Positions 8,911 through 18,333 of a DNA stretch of 64,000 bases are shown piece by piece. The position numbers were made by a program, and so were the translations under genes. Each line of letters opens with the position of its first letter. Position 1 is the stretch's first letter. The stretch spans positions 81,115 through 145,114 of the forward strand of contig CANLOW010000007.1 in NCBI GenBank assembly GCA_947493035.1. The letters are read 5' to 3'. This stretch comes from an uncultured Aquimarina sp. Lineage in GTDB: Bacteria > Bacteroidota > Bacteroidia > Flavobacteriales > Flavobacteriaceae. The notes beneath the pieces are model-generated. The model was not told the origin of the DNA, searched no databases, and saw only the letters and a list, made by a program, of their open reading frames with translations.

Positions 8911-11463
8911 ATGAGAATTTGGTTGAATAGATTTGATGTAAAAATATTACTATTATTTTGTTTAGGACTTAGTTTTATTGGGTGTAACTCGGTGAAAAAA
9001 GTCCCAAAAAGCAAATATCTTCTTACTGAGAATAAAATCTATGTAAACGGAGAAGAAACTGACGAAAAAAATCTCTACAATTATTTAGCTCAAAAACCGA
9101 ATAGAAAATTATTTGGCTATCCCCTAAAACTTCACTTTTACAACTTAGCCAAAGATAATGCAGATTCTATCTACATAAACAAACTAAACGCTAAGCCTTT
9201 AAAAAAGAAATTCTTAACTCAACTTTTATCTAAAAAGCAAGTTAATAGAATTGTTAGCAGACGCAAAGACTTTAATAACTGGAAGAAAAAAACAGGTGAA
9301 GCTCCTGTAATTATTAGTAATAAAAAAATTGAAAAGTCAAAAAAAAGACTAGAAGCTTATTTCTGGAATCGAGGATGGTTTGATGTTAGTAGTTCACATG
9401 AAATTCGTAGTATAGATAGCACCAAAGCACAAATTAATTATTATGTTAATTCTGAATCTCCTTATAAAACTTCTGAAATAGGAGTTCAAATTGAATCTAA
9501 ACAAATAGATTCTGTTTATAAAAAACACTTTTCGAAAGCTTTGACTTCTGGCAATTCGTACAATACCAAAGAACTAGAAAATCACAGAAATAAAATCACA
9601 GAACGCTTAAGGAATAACGGCTTTTTTGATTTTGAAAAAGATTACATCAAATTCACTGCGGACACCATCAACAAGAATCATGAAATCGATTTACAACTAA
9701 AGATATTTGATCGTAAAATCACTACGCAAGATTCTACTTACAGAGTACCATTTACGGCTAAAAGAATTGGAAGTATAAATGTGTACACGGACTATCATCT
9801 GAGAGGAAGAAACAAAGACATTCAGGATTCTAAAATTTATAATGGAATTGAGTTCTTATCCTATGGTAAGATGAAATTTAAACCCAAAGCCATCGCAGAT
9901 GCTTTACAATTTACTCCTAACAGCATCTACAGTGATAGCCTAAGAACACTTACTTATAATTCGATTAACAACTTAGGTGTTTTCAAATATCCTGTCATTA
10001 ATTTCAAAAAAGACCCTTCTACTGATGACCAATTAGTGGCTGACATCCTTTTAACTCCTAAAAAGAAGTATGCCCTTAGTGTTAATTTTGATGTTACGAC
10101 CTCAACCATTCAGGATTTTGGAATAGGAATCAATGGTGCCCTAAACATCCGAAATGTATTCCGAAGAGCAGAAAACTTTGAAATAGCAGTACGAAGTAAT
10201 TTTGGTGCTTCTGATGATATTGCCGAAGACAGAGATCAATTCTTTAACATTTCTGAATTCGGATTAGATGCGAAACTTAATTTTCCAAGAATTTTATTGC
10301 CTTTTGGTTTAAATCGCTGGATAAAAAAATCAAGTGCTCCGAGAACTTCGATGAAAATAAGTGCTACCTCGCAACAAAATATTGGTTTGGATAAGGAAAC
10401 TGTAGCCGGTACTTACAGTTACAGCTGGAAACCTAGTACGAAAAAGTCATTCATTGTCGATGTTCTTAACCTTCAATATGTTCGAAACTTAAATATTAAC
10501 AACTATTTTAATGTTTATCGAAGTAGTTACAGAACTCTGAATACCATAGCTAAGGAAACCGATGGTATAGATTCTAATTTTTTCGATGAAGGAGGAAACC
10601 TGACAATTAACAATGGTACCGACCAATTTATTGATGATGTTATAGCAAATCGTACTACCCTTGACCGTGACGATTTTTCAAGTATTCGAAGTATTTCTGA
10701 AAGAAGAAAGCGTTTAACAGAAAATAATCTTATCCTTAGTTCTAGCCTTAGTTTCATCTATGATAACAGGAATAATATTTATGATGAAAACTTCTTTCGA
10801 TTTCGAACCAAATTAGAAAGTGCAGGAAACACATTATCATCCATAGCCCGACTAAGAAACTCTGAACCTGATGCGAACAATCAGCTAAGTCTTTTTAATG
10901 TAACTTACTCTCAATTTTTTAAAATTGAAACAGAGTTTATCAAACACTGGGATCTTGGCTATAAAAATATATTTGCCATAAGAAGCTTTATCGGAATTGC
11001 GATACCTTATGACAACTCGAATACCATTCCGTTTACCCAGAGTTATTTTGCTGGAGGATCTAATGATAATCGTGGTTGGACAGCTTATGGCCTTGGACCA
11101 GGATCAAGTGGAGGAATCAATGACTTTAATGAAGCTAATTTCAAATTAGCATTTAACATAGAGCATCGCTTTAATATTCTTGGTGCATTAAACGGAGCTT
11201 TTTTTGTTGATGCAGGTAATATTTGGAATATTCTTGATGATTTTGACGATGATGCTAGCCTTAATTTTGATGGACTTAAAGACCTATCTGAACTTGGTAT
11301 TGGAAGTGGTATAGGAATACGATATGATTTTAGTTTTTTTATTTTCCGCTTAGATACTGCTTTCAAAATTCATAACCCTGCATTACAAACAGGGGAGAGA
11401 TGGTTCAATAATTTATCATTAAACAAGGCTGTTTTCAACATTGGAATCAACTATCCGTTCTAA
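8911..11463 (+). CDS. tamL: TamL, lipidated TamA/BamA-family outer-membrane assembly protein
   Basis: This 850-residue Omp85-family protein helps build the outer membrane. It starts with a lipoprotein signal ending in FIGCNS, with Cys25 as the lipidation site. This lipidated form of TamA is known from Bacteroidota. POTRA-like domains occupy about residues 30-385. The C-terminal half is a 16-strand-type barrel. Near its end, FAGGSNDNRGWTAYGLGPG carries the conserved RGW/Y motif of Omp85 loop 6, and the chain ends in an aromatic residue (NIGINYPF), as expected for a barrel. tamB is not adjacent in this window. Confidence 0.9.
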   Translation: MRIWLNRFDVKILLLFCLGLSFIGCNSVKKVPKSKYLLTENKIYVNGEETDEKNLYNYLAQKPNRKLFGYPLKLHFYNLAKDNADSIYINKLNAKPLKKKFLTQLLSKKQVNRIVSRRKDFNNWKKKTGEAPVIISNKKIEKSKKRLEAYFWNRGWFDVSSSHEIRSIDSTKAQINYYVNSESPYKTSEIGVQIESKQIDSVYKKHFSKALTSGNSYNTKELENHRNKITERLRNNGFFDFEKDYIKFTADTINKNHEIDLQLKIFDRKITTQDSTYRVPFTAKRIGSINVYTDYHLRGRNKDIQDSKIYNGIEFLSYGKMKFKPKAIADALQFTPNSIYSDSLRTLTYNSINNLGVFKYPVINFKKDPSTDDQLVADILLTPKKKYALSVNFDVTTSTIQDFGIGINGALNIRNVFRRAENFEIAVRSNFGASDDIAEDRDQFFNISEFGLDAKLNFPRILLPFGLNRWIKKSSAPRTSMKISATSQQNIGLDKETVAGTYSYSWKPSTKKSFIVDVLNLQYVRNLNINNYFNVYRSSYRTLNTIAKETDGIDSNFFDEGGNLTINNGTDQFIDDVIANRTTLDRDDFSSIRSISERRKRLTENNLILSSSLSFIYDNRNNIYDENFFRFRTKLESAGNTLSSIARLRNSEPDANNQLSLFNVTYSQFFKIETEFIKHWDLGYKNIFAIRSFIGIAIPYDNSNTIPFTQSYFAGGSNDNRGWTAYGLGPGSSGGINDFNEANFKLAFNIEHRFNILGALNGAFFVDAGNIWNILDDFDDDASLNFDGLKDLSELGIGSGIGIRYDFSFFIFRLDTAFKIHNPALQTGERWFNNLSLNKAVFNIGINYPF

Positions 11464-11487
11464 ACCTAACAAAACAGTAGGATTTAC

Positions 11488-11495
11488 TATATTTG
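11488..11495 (+). promoter_or_regulatory. -7 promoter box upstream of DUF2805 gene
   Basis: TATATTTG fits TAnnTTTG. The transcript would start near 11502, leaving a short leader before the TTG start codon at 11512. It supports that start and suggests the DUF2805, HAD and M61 genes form an operon. Confidence 0.5.
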
Positions 11496-11511
11496 TCTAA
11501 ACATTATCCTA

Positions 11512-11805
11512 TTGACTTTTAATAAAACTACACCTACTTTCAACGAAAGAGAGCTTGATCGAATTATAGAAATGGCATGGGAAGATCGCACCCCTTTCGA
11601 AGCAATTACTTTTCAATTTGGCATTTCAGAACAACAAGTTATAAAATTAATGCGAGCTGAAATGAAACCACAAAGTTTCAGACGTTGGAGAAAAAGAGTG
11701 CAAGGGCGTTCTACCAAGCATCAATATTTAAGAACTGATGGTGTGACTAGATTTAAATGCTCTAGACAACGCCAGATTACAGGAAATAAAATTTCGAAAA
11801 GGTAA
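11512..11805 (+). CDS. TIGR03643/DUF2805 family small protein
   Basis: This 97-residue basic protein belongs to the DUF2805/TIGR03643 family, whose function is unknown. The conserved core reads LDRIIEMAWEDRTPFEAITF and continues through EQQVIKLMR, a helix-turn-helix-like pattern, then PQSFRRWRKRVQGRSTKH. The shape suggests nucleic-acid binding, which is inference. The start codon is TTG, chosen because a -7 promoter box lies just upstream and no ATG precedes the conserved core. Its stop codon overlaps the ATG of the following HAD gene by one base, so the two are translationally coupled. Confidence 0.8.
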   Translation: MTFNKTTPTFNERELDRIIEMAWEDRTPFEAITFQFGISEQQVIKLMRAEMKPQSFRRWRKRVQGRSTKHQYLRTDGVTRFKCSRQRQITGNKISKR

Positions 11806-12605
11806 TGAATATTCGAATTGTTTTTTCTGATATTGACGGTACTTTAATCAATAGCGAACGTACCCTATCTAAACGGACTATAGACATATTCAAGTCTATA
11901 AAAGACCATATTCCTATTGTTCTTATTTCTGCGAGAATGCCTAAAGCTATGAGGCATTTACAAAAAGTAGGAGGTATTGAAGATCAACCTATAATTGCTT
12001 ATAACGGAGGTCTAGTAATAGTAAATAACAAAGTGGTACATTCTACGGAAATCCCAAACGATATTTCTTCTATTATTACTCAATTCGACCCTAATATACA
12101 TTTCAGTCTCTATCATAACGATGATTGGTATATCCCTAAAAAAGACTATTGGGCTTTACGTGAAATCAATAATACTAAGGTAAACGCAACCGTATTATCT
12201 AATCCAGAAGTATTATCACTTTGGAATAAAAGCAATATTGGTGCTCATAAAATAATGTGTATGGGAAATATTGATGATATAGATCGATTGGCTGCTTTCT
12301 TAAAAAAAGATTACCAAGATAAGTTACACATCTACCGTTCGAAGTCTACTTACATAGAAATATCCCCAAAAGAAATATCAAAAAAAACGGCTGTCATCTA
12401 TTTACTGGATAATCTTTACTCTTCAATTCCACTAAGTGAAGTTGCCGCATTTGGTGATAACTACAATGACATGGAAATGCTTAGTAATGTTGGTTTTGGT
12501 GTAGCTGTTGCCAATGCCAAAAAAGAAGTTAAACAAGTGGCTAAATACCATACAGAATCTGGTACTGAAGATGGTGTGGCTCTATTTTTAGAGCGTCATA
12601 TTTAG
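11805..12605 (+). CDS. Cof-type HAD hydrolase
   Basis: This 266-residue haloacid dehalogenase-superfamily phosphatase is of the Cof (class IIB) type. The nucleophile motif is FSDIDGTLI at the N-terminus. Motif II is VLISARM. Motif IV is AFGDNYNDMEML, giving the acidic metal ligands. A C2 cap domain lies between about residues 85 and 190. Members dephosphorylate sugar phosphates, pyridoxal phosphate or flavin nucleotides; the substrate here is unknown. It overlaps the DUF2805 gene by one base and is followed nine bases later by the M61 peptidase. Confidence 0.9.
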   Translation: MNIRIVFSDIDGTLINSERTLSKRTIDIFKSIKDHIPIVLISARMPKAMRHLQKVGGIEDQPIIAYNGGLVIVNNKVVHSTEIPNDISSIITQFDPNIHFSLYHNDDWYIPKKDYWALREINNTKVNATVLSNPEVLSLWNKSNIGAHKIMCMGNIDDIDRLAAFLKKDYQDKLHIYRSKSTYIEISPKEISKKTAVIYLLDNLYSSIPLSEVAAFGDNYNDMEMLSNVGFGVAVANAKKEVKQVAKYHTESGTEDGVALFLERHI

Positions 12606-12614
12606 ATATATTAT

Positions 12615-14465
12615 ATGAAGTTTTTTTTTAGAATATCCTTTTTACTATTACTAATTATAGGCTGTAAATCACATGTAACGATCCCTACTGCGACGACTAA
12701 TATTAATAAAATAATTATCGATGCTTACGATACTTCAGACGATACTGTCAAAGTAAATTTTTACCCCGCAAAGCAACAACAGGAAGAGGTTAGCTTTTTT
12801 ATTCCTAAAATTATACCTGGCACATATACTATAGATAATTATGGCCAATTTTTAGAAAACATAAAAGCCTTCGATATATCTGGAAATGAATTAAAAATAA
12901 TCCAAAAAGACACTAGTCAATGGAATATTTCCAATGCTAAAAAACTACATAAAATAGAATATATAGTAAATGACAGTTATGATATCGAAGAGGACCATGA
13001 CGTTTTCTCTCCTGCAGGAACCAATATAGAACACCATCGCAATTACATCCTTAATCTTCATGGTTTTGTTGGTTATCTAAATAATCAAACAAACATTCCT
13101 TATCAAGTAAAAATAAAGCACCATAAAAACTTACATCTTGGATGCTCGTACCCTACTACGTCTTCTGAAGAGACCACAAATATTACAGAAAAAGCGTTCC
13201 ATTTCGATCGCTACGCTTCTGTAATTGATAACCCTATTTTCCTTAGCCGCTACGAAACAGAAAGTTTTAACGTAAATGATATTACCGTTAACCTTGGAGT
13301 ACATTCTAGTAACAAAAATATTTCTGCCAAAAAATTACTACCGAGTATGCAGAAAATGATGAGCGCCCAAAAACACTTTATGGGTGACATTAACCACACA
13401 AATACCTACAGTATCTTTCTTTATTTAGCAAAAAGAGGCACTAGATACCCCAAAGGTTTTGGTGCATTAGAACATAACAATTCTACAGTTGTTGTTCTTC
13501 CTGTCGATTTACCTTTTCATAAAATTGAAAAACACTTAATCGATATTGTATCTCATGAATTCTTCCATATCATCACTCCGTTAGCTATACATTCTAAAGA
13601 AATTCATGATTTTAATTATAATACCCCTAAAATGTCAAAACATCTTTGGCTTTATGAAGGGGTTACTGAATATTTTGCTCATTTATTTCAAGTAGAAGAA
13701 GGGCTTATTGATAAAAAAGAATTCTTTAAAAGAATCTCTAAAAAAATTGAGGCCTCTAAAAAATATCAAGACGACTTATCTTTTACAGTTATGAGTAAAC
13801 ACATATTGGAAGATACTTACAAACCAAATTATCCTAACGTATACGAAAAAGGAGCATTAATAGCCATGTGTGTAGATATCCTAATTAGAGAACATTCTAA
13901 TGGAGAAAAAACAATATTAGACATGATGAAAACCTTATCGAACACCTATGGAAAAGATAAGCCTTTTGACGATGAACAGCTTTTTTCGATTATTAAGAAC
14001 ATTACCAATCCTGCTGTTTTTGATTTCTTAAAAGAATATGTAGAAAAAGGAACTCCTATTGACTATGGCTCTTTTCTAAATAAAGTTGGTGTTTCCTTGG
14101 AAAAAGAAACAGAAGAGATAGGTTATCTTCAGCATGGTGATATTTATTATATATCTCCTGATGAAACTAATAACGAAATTTACTTTAACGAAATGGCCCT
14201 TAAAAGTAGTTTTTTAAGAAAATTAGGTATTAAAGAGAAAGATGTTTTAGTGGCAGTCAACAACAAAAAATTTGACCTCAATAATGCTAAACACTTATTA
14301 AATCTTTCTCTAAACTGGAATATTGGCACTGAAGTTTCTTTTACCGTTAGAAGAAACGAGGAAGTCCTTACTTATAATACACTTATCGAAAATACCCCAC
14401 AAGAAACACATCCTTCAATCGTAAATAAAGAAGTTGAATCAAAAAACTTAGTTAAATATTTATAA
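12615..14465 (+). CDS. M61 family metallopeptidase, lipoprotein with PDZ domain
   Basis: This 616-residue peptidase is related to glycyl aminopeptidase. A lipoprotein signal ends at Cys17 (LLIIGCKSH), so it is anchored to a membrane, probably facing the periplasm. An N-terminal beta domain runs to about residue 210. The catalytic domain contains the zinc motif HEFFH (His314, Glu315, His318) and the downstream ligand region LYEGVTEYFAH. The C-terminus (about 530-595) looks like a PDZ domain (LGIKEKDVLVAVNNKKF). It closes the DUF2805-HAD-M61 run, and its last bases overlap the convergent amine oxidase gene by six bases. Confidence 0.9.
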   Translation: MKFFFRISFLLLLIIGCKSHVTIPTATTNINKIIIDAYDTSDDTVKVNFYPAKQQQEEVSFFIPKIIPGTYTIDNYGQFLENIKAFDISGNELKIIQKDTSQWNISNAKKLHKIEYIVNDSYDIEEDHDVFSPAGTNIEHHRNYILNLHGFVGYLNNQTNIPYQVKIKHHKNLHLGCSYPTTSSEETTNITEKAFHFDRYASVIDNPIFLSRYETESFNVNDITVNLGVHSSNKNISAKKLLPSMQKMMSAQKHFMGDINHTNTYSIFLYLAKRGTRYPKGFGALEHNNSTVVVLPVDLPFHKIEKHLIDIVSHEFFHIITPLAIHSKEIHDFNYNTPKMSKHLWLYEGVTEYFAHLFQVEEGLIDKKEFFKRISKKIEASKKYQDDLSFTVMSKHILEDTYKPNYPNVYEKGALIAMCVDILIREHSNGEKTILDMMKTLSNTYGKDKPFDDEQLFSIIKNITNPAVFDFLKEYVEKGTPIDYGSFLNKVGVSLEKETEEIGYLQHGDIYYISPDETNNEIYFNEMALKSSFLRKLGIKEKDVLVAVNNKKFDLNNAKHLLNLSLNWNIGTEVSFTVRRNEEVLTYNTLIENTPQETHPSIVNKEVESKNLVKYL

Positions 14466-15509
14466 CATTTTTACAATTTCTAAAGCTCTAATTACGGCTC
14501 CTTCCATATAACCTGCATAATCACTAGCCGTTTCTGTACCTGCTATAAAAAATGTATTACCCCATAAAGGCTTCTGATATCCAGGGTGACCATTATTTTG
14601 ATGAGGACTCAAAAATGTAGCATTAGGAAACAAGGTTAATGGTTCTTCATTCCAAACTTTTTCTTCATAAGACACTAATTGTTCCTTTACTTCTTCACCG
14701 AAAAATTTATGAAGCTGCTTCAACACTTTTTCTTGGCGAATAGCTTGAGATTCCTGTGCCAGCCTTCCATTTAAAAACCCCATCAATGCAAATGTTTTTC
14801 CATCAGCACTGGTATGATCGTACAATTCTGTAAAAGGACCGACATGACTAAAACCTACTCCCGAAAGTCCCTGAGATTTCCAAAATGGACTTTTAAAAAC
14901 AACAGCACATTTAATCGAATCTTGCATCCAAGTATGTGTTGTATTTGCTAAAGAAGCAATTTCCTCTGGCAACTCTGGTACAAATGAAATCGTATTTACT
15001 AATAATTGAGGGGGTAAAGTCGACACAAGCTTATCTACATATAACTCGCCTGTTGCCGTAGTTAACTTTATTTTTTCTCCTTCTTTAATTACAGCCAATA
15101 CTTTTGTATCTAAGTAAGCTTCATCTTTTGTCAATTGACCAGCTAGCTTTTCTATAAATTGAAAAGTACCTTCTTTAGTACGATAACTGATTTCTTGATT
15201 AGGTGGTAACTGAAAACGTTGCGGTTCATTAGTATTCATAGCTTCAAACAATGCATCTCCATCCATTTGTTGCTCAAAGAAATCTATATTAAGCTCTTTC
15301 CCTAAAGCTATTAAATTCTTATTGTACCTCCATAACCATGTCGCACCAAGTTCAACTTTTGTCCCTTCTACATCTTTTGTAAAAATACGACCTCCAAACC
15401 TATCATTTGCTTCTAATAATTTAATAGAAAAGCCTGCTTTTTTCAACTTACTAGCTAAGGTCAAACCACATAAGCCACCTCCAATAATACCAATAGTCTC
15501 TTTTTTCAT
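14460..15509 (-). CDS. FAD-dependent amine oxidase-family protein
   Basis: This 349-residue flavoprotein belongs to the amine oxidase/phytoene desaturase superfamily. The N-terminal Rossmann motif GIIGGGLCGLTLASKLKKAG and the following ...LEANDRFGGRI bind FAD. The C-terminal FAD-contact segment FFIAGTETASDYAGYMEGAV is also typical. It is shorter than well-studied monoamine oxidases (about 450 or more), so the substrate domain is compact and the substrate unknown. No signal peptide is seen. A hairpin terminator separates it from the upstream SDR gene. Confidence 0.85.
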   Translation of the reverse strand: MKKETIGIIGGGLCGLTLASKLKKAGFSIKLLEANDRFGGRIFTKDVEGTKVELGATWLWRYNKNLIALGKELNIDFFEQQMDGDALFEAMNTNEPQRFQLPPNQEISYRTKEGTFQFIEKLAGQLTKDEAYLDTKVLAVIKEGEKIKLTTATGELYVDKLVSTLPPQLLVNTISFVPELPEEIASLANTTHTWMQDSIKCAVVFKSPFWKSQGLSGVGFSHVGPFTELYDHTSADGKTFALMGFLNGRLAQESQAIRQEKVLKQLHKFFGEEVKEQLVSYEEKVWNEEPLTLFPNATFLSPHQNNGHPGYQKPLWGNTFFIAGTETASDYAGYMEGAVIRALEIVKML

Positions 15510-15529
15510 CTACTATAAAAATATAAAAA

Positions 15530-15561
15530 GGTTGGGAAGTATAATTAACTACTTCCCAACC
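15530..15561 (-). terminator. Terminator of the SDR gene
   Basis: Arms GGTTGGGAAGTA (15530-15541) and TACTTCCCAACC (15550-15561) with an eight-base loop. On the minus strand it is followed by a T-rich tail, so it ends the SDR transcript before the amine oxidase gene. Confidence 0.8.
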
Positions 15562-15621
15562 AACTAACACTAATTACCCTGACAACACAAATACATGTAT
15601 AATGTACCTTGAAATTTATTC

Positions 15622-16365
15622 TTAGTTTCTTCCTGCAATTACACCTCCATCAACATCCCAGATAGCTCCTGTTACCCATGAAGTTTTATCTGACAATAAG
15701 AAAATAATACTATTCGCTACGTCTTCAGCTAAACCATTTCTACCAATTGGGTGAAAACCATGAAAACCTTCTAACGCTTTATCAGCTTCTTCTTTCCCTC
15801 CAAACACTCCATGATAAACAGGTGTAGCTACTACTGCTGGTGAAACAGCATTTACACGAATTCCGTGATCTGCTAATTCCATCGCTAAATGTTGTGTTAA
15901 TGAATGTAAACCTGCTTTTTGCATAGAATATGCAGAAGATGGTGTTGCCTTAACAGCTTGTTTAGCCCACATAGACCCTACATTTACTATAGATCCTCCT
16001 TTAGAATCTTTCATTTTTTTAGCCGCAGCTTGAGTGATAAAAAAGAAACCTCTATTTAAATCTAAATAAGAATTATAGTCTTCTAAAGTGTGATCTAAAA
16101 ATGACTTAGGGCCGAAAATACCTGAAGAATTCACTAAGAAATCTAAGTTATCCCAACCTGCAATAGTAGTTGCTAAACCATCGATATCGGCTTGATTTGT
16201 AATGTCTACTTTATGTTTTTTCACTCCTTCTAATGTCACTTTATCTGTACTTCTTCCTACAATATGCACTTCTGCACCTTCTGCTAATAAAGCACTTGCC
16301 GTTTGTAATCCGATTCCACTAGTTCCACCAATGATTAAAGCTCTTTTTCCTGAAAAATTTCCCAT
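15622..16365 (-). CDS. Short-chain dehydrogenase/reductase
   Basis: This 247-residue classical SDR uses NAD(H) or NADP(H) to oxidize or reduce an alcohol or carbonyl. The cofactor loop is GGTSGIGLQ. The catalytic tetrad is visible as Ser in NVGSMW, and Tyr and Lys in YSMQK. The ending DVDGGVIAG is common in this family. The substrate is unknown. It lies downstream of a TetR-family repressor, with a near-copy of that repressor's palindrome in its promoter, so it is the likely regulated target. Confidence 0.9.
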   Translation of the reverse strand: MGNFSGKRALIIGGTSGIGLQTASALLAEGAEVHIVGRSTDKVTLEGVKKHKVDITNQADIDGLATTIAGWDNLDFLVNSSGIFGPKSFLDHTLEDYNSYLDLNRGFFFITQAAAKKMKDSKGGSIVNVGSMWAKQAVKATPSSAYSMQKAGLHSLTQHLAMELADHGIRVNAVSPAVVATPVYHGVFGGKEEADKALEGFHGFHPIGRNGLAEDVANSIIFLLSDKTSWVTGAIWDVDGGVIAGRN

Positions 16366-16398
16366 GATTTTTTTTTAAATTTTTTTAAATAAATTAAA

Positions 16399-16410
16399 CA
16401 AACAAGTCTG
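16399..16410. promoter_or_regulatory. Candidate TetR operator upstream of the SDR gene
   Basis: Reads CAAACAAGTCTG on plus, which is CAGACTTGTTTG on minus. It differs at one position from the perfect palindrome CAGAC-TT-GTCTG found upstream of the TetR gene. It lies 34 bases before the SDR start codon. Confidence 0.65.
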
Positions 16411-16414
16411 TCTA

Positions 16415-16465
16415 AATTTTATCAAAAATAAAAGACTTTTCAAGTCTTTTATTTTTGATAAAATT
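16415..16465 (-). terminator. Long perfect hairpin after the TetR gene
   Basis: A 24-base perfect inverted repeat (16415-16438 with 16442-16465) and a three-base loop. The core arms read AAAAGACTT and AAGTCTTTT. It starts 11 bases after the TetR stop codon and ends just before the SDR operator, so it should isolate the two transcripts. Confidence 0.85.
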
Positions 16466-16475
16466 ATAATTATTT

Positions 16476-17039
16476 CTACATCAATAACTTTTGACACATT
16501 GAACGTGCACTTTCAATAGGCCATCTTTCTTGATGTAAATAACTTTCCGCTACAGCAGATTCATATAACAAATAAATTTGTTTGGCTATCATTGAGATTT
16601 TATCTTCATCATATGTTGGCTTATTATCTCTTAAAAGCTTTTCTATGATTTGGATTAATCCTTTTTTCTGCCCTTGAATCTCTACACGTATCTTCTCGTT
16701 TTCTTGTGGCAATTCAGAAACTGTTCGTATACACCAACATCCCGTAAAATCCACATCTTCGTAAAATTCTAGAAGAAATTCAAACAAACCTAAAATTTGT
16801 TGATCCCCCTTCTCTTTACTAGTACAAAACTCTTTTAAAGCTTCGACGAACACGATATCTTTGTGTTGTAAATAAGCAATACATATATCATCTTTGGATC
16901 TAAAATGACTATACAATGTTGCTTTAGCAATACCCGCCTCTGCAATTATCTCATTGATACCTGTCAAATTATACCCTTTCTTGTAAAACAAACGTGATGC
17001 TGTTTCTACAATTTCCTTTCTTGTATCTCTTTTACTCAC
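16476..17039 (-). CDS. TetR/AcrR-family transcriptional repressor
   Basis: This 187-residue regulator has an N-terminal TetR helix-turn-helix (ETASRLFYKKGYNLTGINEI through GIAKATLYSHFRSKDDI, about residues 10-53) and a C-terminal ligand-binding domain of the TetR_C type (from about 80, LLEFYEDVDFTGCWCIRTVSE). Translation starts at GTG. A -7 promoter box lies within a few bases of that codon, so the mRNA may have almost no leader. The perfect palindrome CAGAC-TT-GTCTG overlaps the -33 position, indicating self-repression. The inducer is unknown; the downstream SDR is the probable target. Confidence 0.92.
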   Translation of the reverse strand: MSKRDTRKEIVETASRLFYKKGYNLTGINEIIAEAGIAKATLYSHFRSKDDICIAYLQHKDIVFVEALKEFCTSKEKGDQQILGLFEFLLEFYEDVDFTGCWCIRTVSELPQENEKIRVEIQGQKKGLIQIIEKLLRDNKPTYDEDKISMIAKQIYLLYESAVAESYLHQERWPIESARSMCQKLLM

Positions 17040-17355
17040 AATGCAAATATAAAACCATTTTTTAAACCAGACAAGTCTGTTCGTTTTTTTTATATAACTT
17101 TATTATTAGAATAAAAATTTGATTTCTATATAGTAAGAAAACTACTATGGGTTTATTACACCAATAAAAAACAAACTAGCCAAAAACATAGTACATTGCA
17201 ATGCTTTCAATAAACCTAAAAGTTCTATTTGAACCTCAAAAGGTATATCACTAAGGTTTAATAAAAATTCTGTTTGTAGAATTAGACTTTACAATCAATA
17301 ATTAAATATTTGATTTTTCATATATTATCATTTATACACTATTAACATATAACAA
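17040..17355. other. Intergenic region between TetR gene and rlmF
   Basis: Beyond the TetR promoter and operator this holds no complete gene. On the minus strand an open stretch of 47 codons (17288-17145) without a convincing start codon translates to a protein-like hydrophobic end (IELLGLLKALQCTMFLASLF). It could be the remnant of a small membrane protein or chance. No clear promoter box was seen for rlmF. Confidence 0.4.
17044..17079 (-). promoter_or_regulatory. TetR promoter with overlapping palindromic operator
   Basis: On the minus strand the palindrome CAGAC-TT-GTCTG (17079-17068) contains TTG at 17074-17072. A 20-base spacer and the -7 box TATATTTG (17051-17044) follow. Operator and -33 element overlap, so repressor binding would block polymerase. 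Confidence 0.75.
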
Positions 17356-18198
17356 TTGCACCCTAATAATCCTTTCATTGACGACTACCCTTTCGAAGAT
17401 TTAGTATCCACATCTCCGGAATTAGCTTCATTTGTTTTCAAAAATATTTATGGGAATTATACGATAAAATTTAGTGACAAAGAAGCTGTTAAAGCGCTCA
17501 ACAAAGCGTTGTTGAAAAATCACTACAACTTAGATTGGAACATTCCCCAAGGAAACCTTTGTCCTCCAATACCCGGTCGCCTAGATTACCTTCTACATAT
17601 TAAAGACCTATGTTCTAAGAAAGACATCCATCTATTAGATATAGGTACTGGAGCTAACCTCATATACCCTATTCTCGGCACTTGTCACTTTAACTGGAAG
17701 TGTACTGCTAGTGAAGTTGACTTACATTCACTTGAAAATGCAAAACAAATCATTGAAAACAATTCTACATTAAAAAACATAAACCTTAGACATCAGAAAT
17801 ACAAGACAAAGATTTTTGAAACTCTTATTAAAACTGATGATTATTTCGATGTTATGGTATGCAATCCTCCTTTTTTTAAAAATAGCATCAATGCTCAAAA
17901 TAACAATCTAAGAAAAAACAAGAATCTTCAACTAAAAGAAAAGGACAATTTAAATTTCGGAGGAAAGTCTAATGAACTTTGGTACAAGGGAGGAGAAGAA
18001 GCTTTTGTAAAAAAAATGGCTGAAGAGAGTGCTTCATTTAAAAGACAAATAGGCTGGTTTACTTCTTTAGTTTCTAAAAAAGAACACCTAAAAAACATTA
18101 AACGTGCCATTAACAAAACCAAACCAACTGAAGTTCGTATTGTTGAGATGGAACAAGGAAACAAAAAAAGTCGATTTATTGCTTGGACATTCCTTTAG
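17356..18198 (+). CDS. rlmF: 23S rRNA (adenine1618-N6)-methyltransferase
   Basis: RlmF methylates N6 of A1618 in 23S rRNA using S-adenosylmethionine. The 280-residue protein opens with MHPNNPFIDDYPFEDL, then IYGNYTIKFSDKEAVKALNKAL and NLCPPIPGRLDYL, all hallmarks of this family. The SAM-binding motif is LLDIGTGANLIYP, and the catalytic NPPF motif is VCNPPFF. The start codon is TTG, chosen because the HP-N-P start is conserved and no ATG is available upstream in frame. Confidence 0.93.
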   Translation: MHPNNPFIDDYPFEDLVSTSPELASFVFKNIYGNYTIKFSDKEAVKALNKALLKNHYNLDWNIPQGNLCPPIPGRLDYLLHIKDLCSKKDIHLLDIGTGANLIYPILGTCHFNWKCTASEVDLHSLENAKQIIENNSTLKNINLRHQKYKTKIFETLIKTDDYFDVMVCNPPFFKNSINAQNNNLRKNKNLQLKEKDNLNFGGKSNELWYKGGEEAFVKKMAEESASFKRQIGWFTSLVSKKEHLKNIKRAINKTKPTEVRIVEMEQGNKKSRFIAWTFL

Positions 18199-18333
18199 TA
18201 ACTAAGAAGGTCAAAGAATTTACTTACAAAAGAACTATTATATCTTATTTAAATTCTGTTTTCAATAATTTTATTGAAACATAGATAGGTAATTTCTGAT
18301 CAAAGGAAACACTTATCAAATCACTAGATTATA

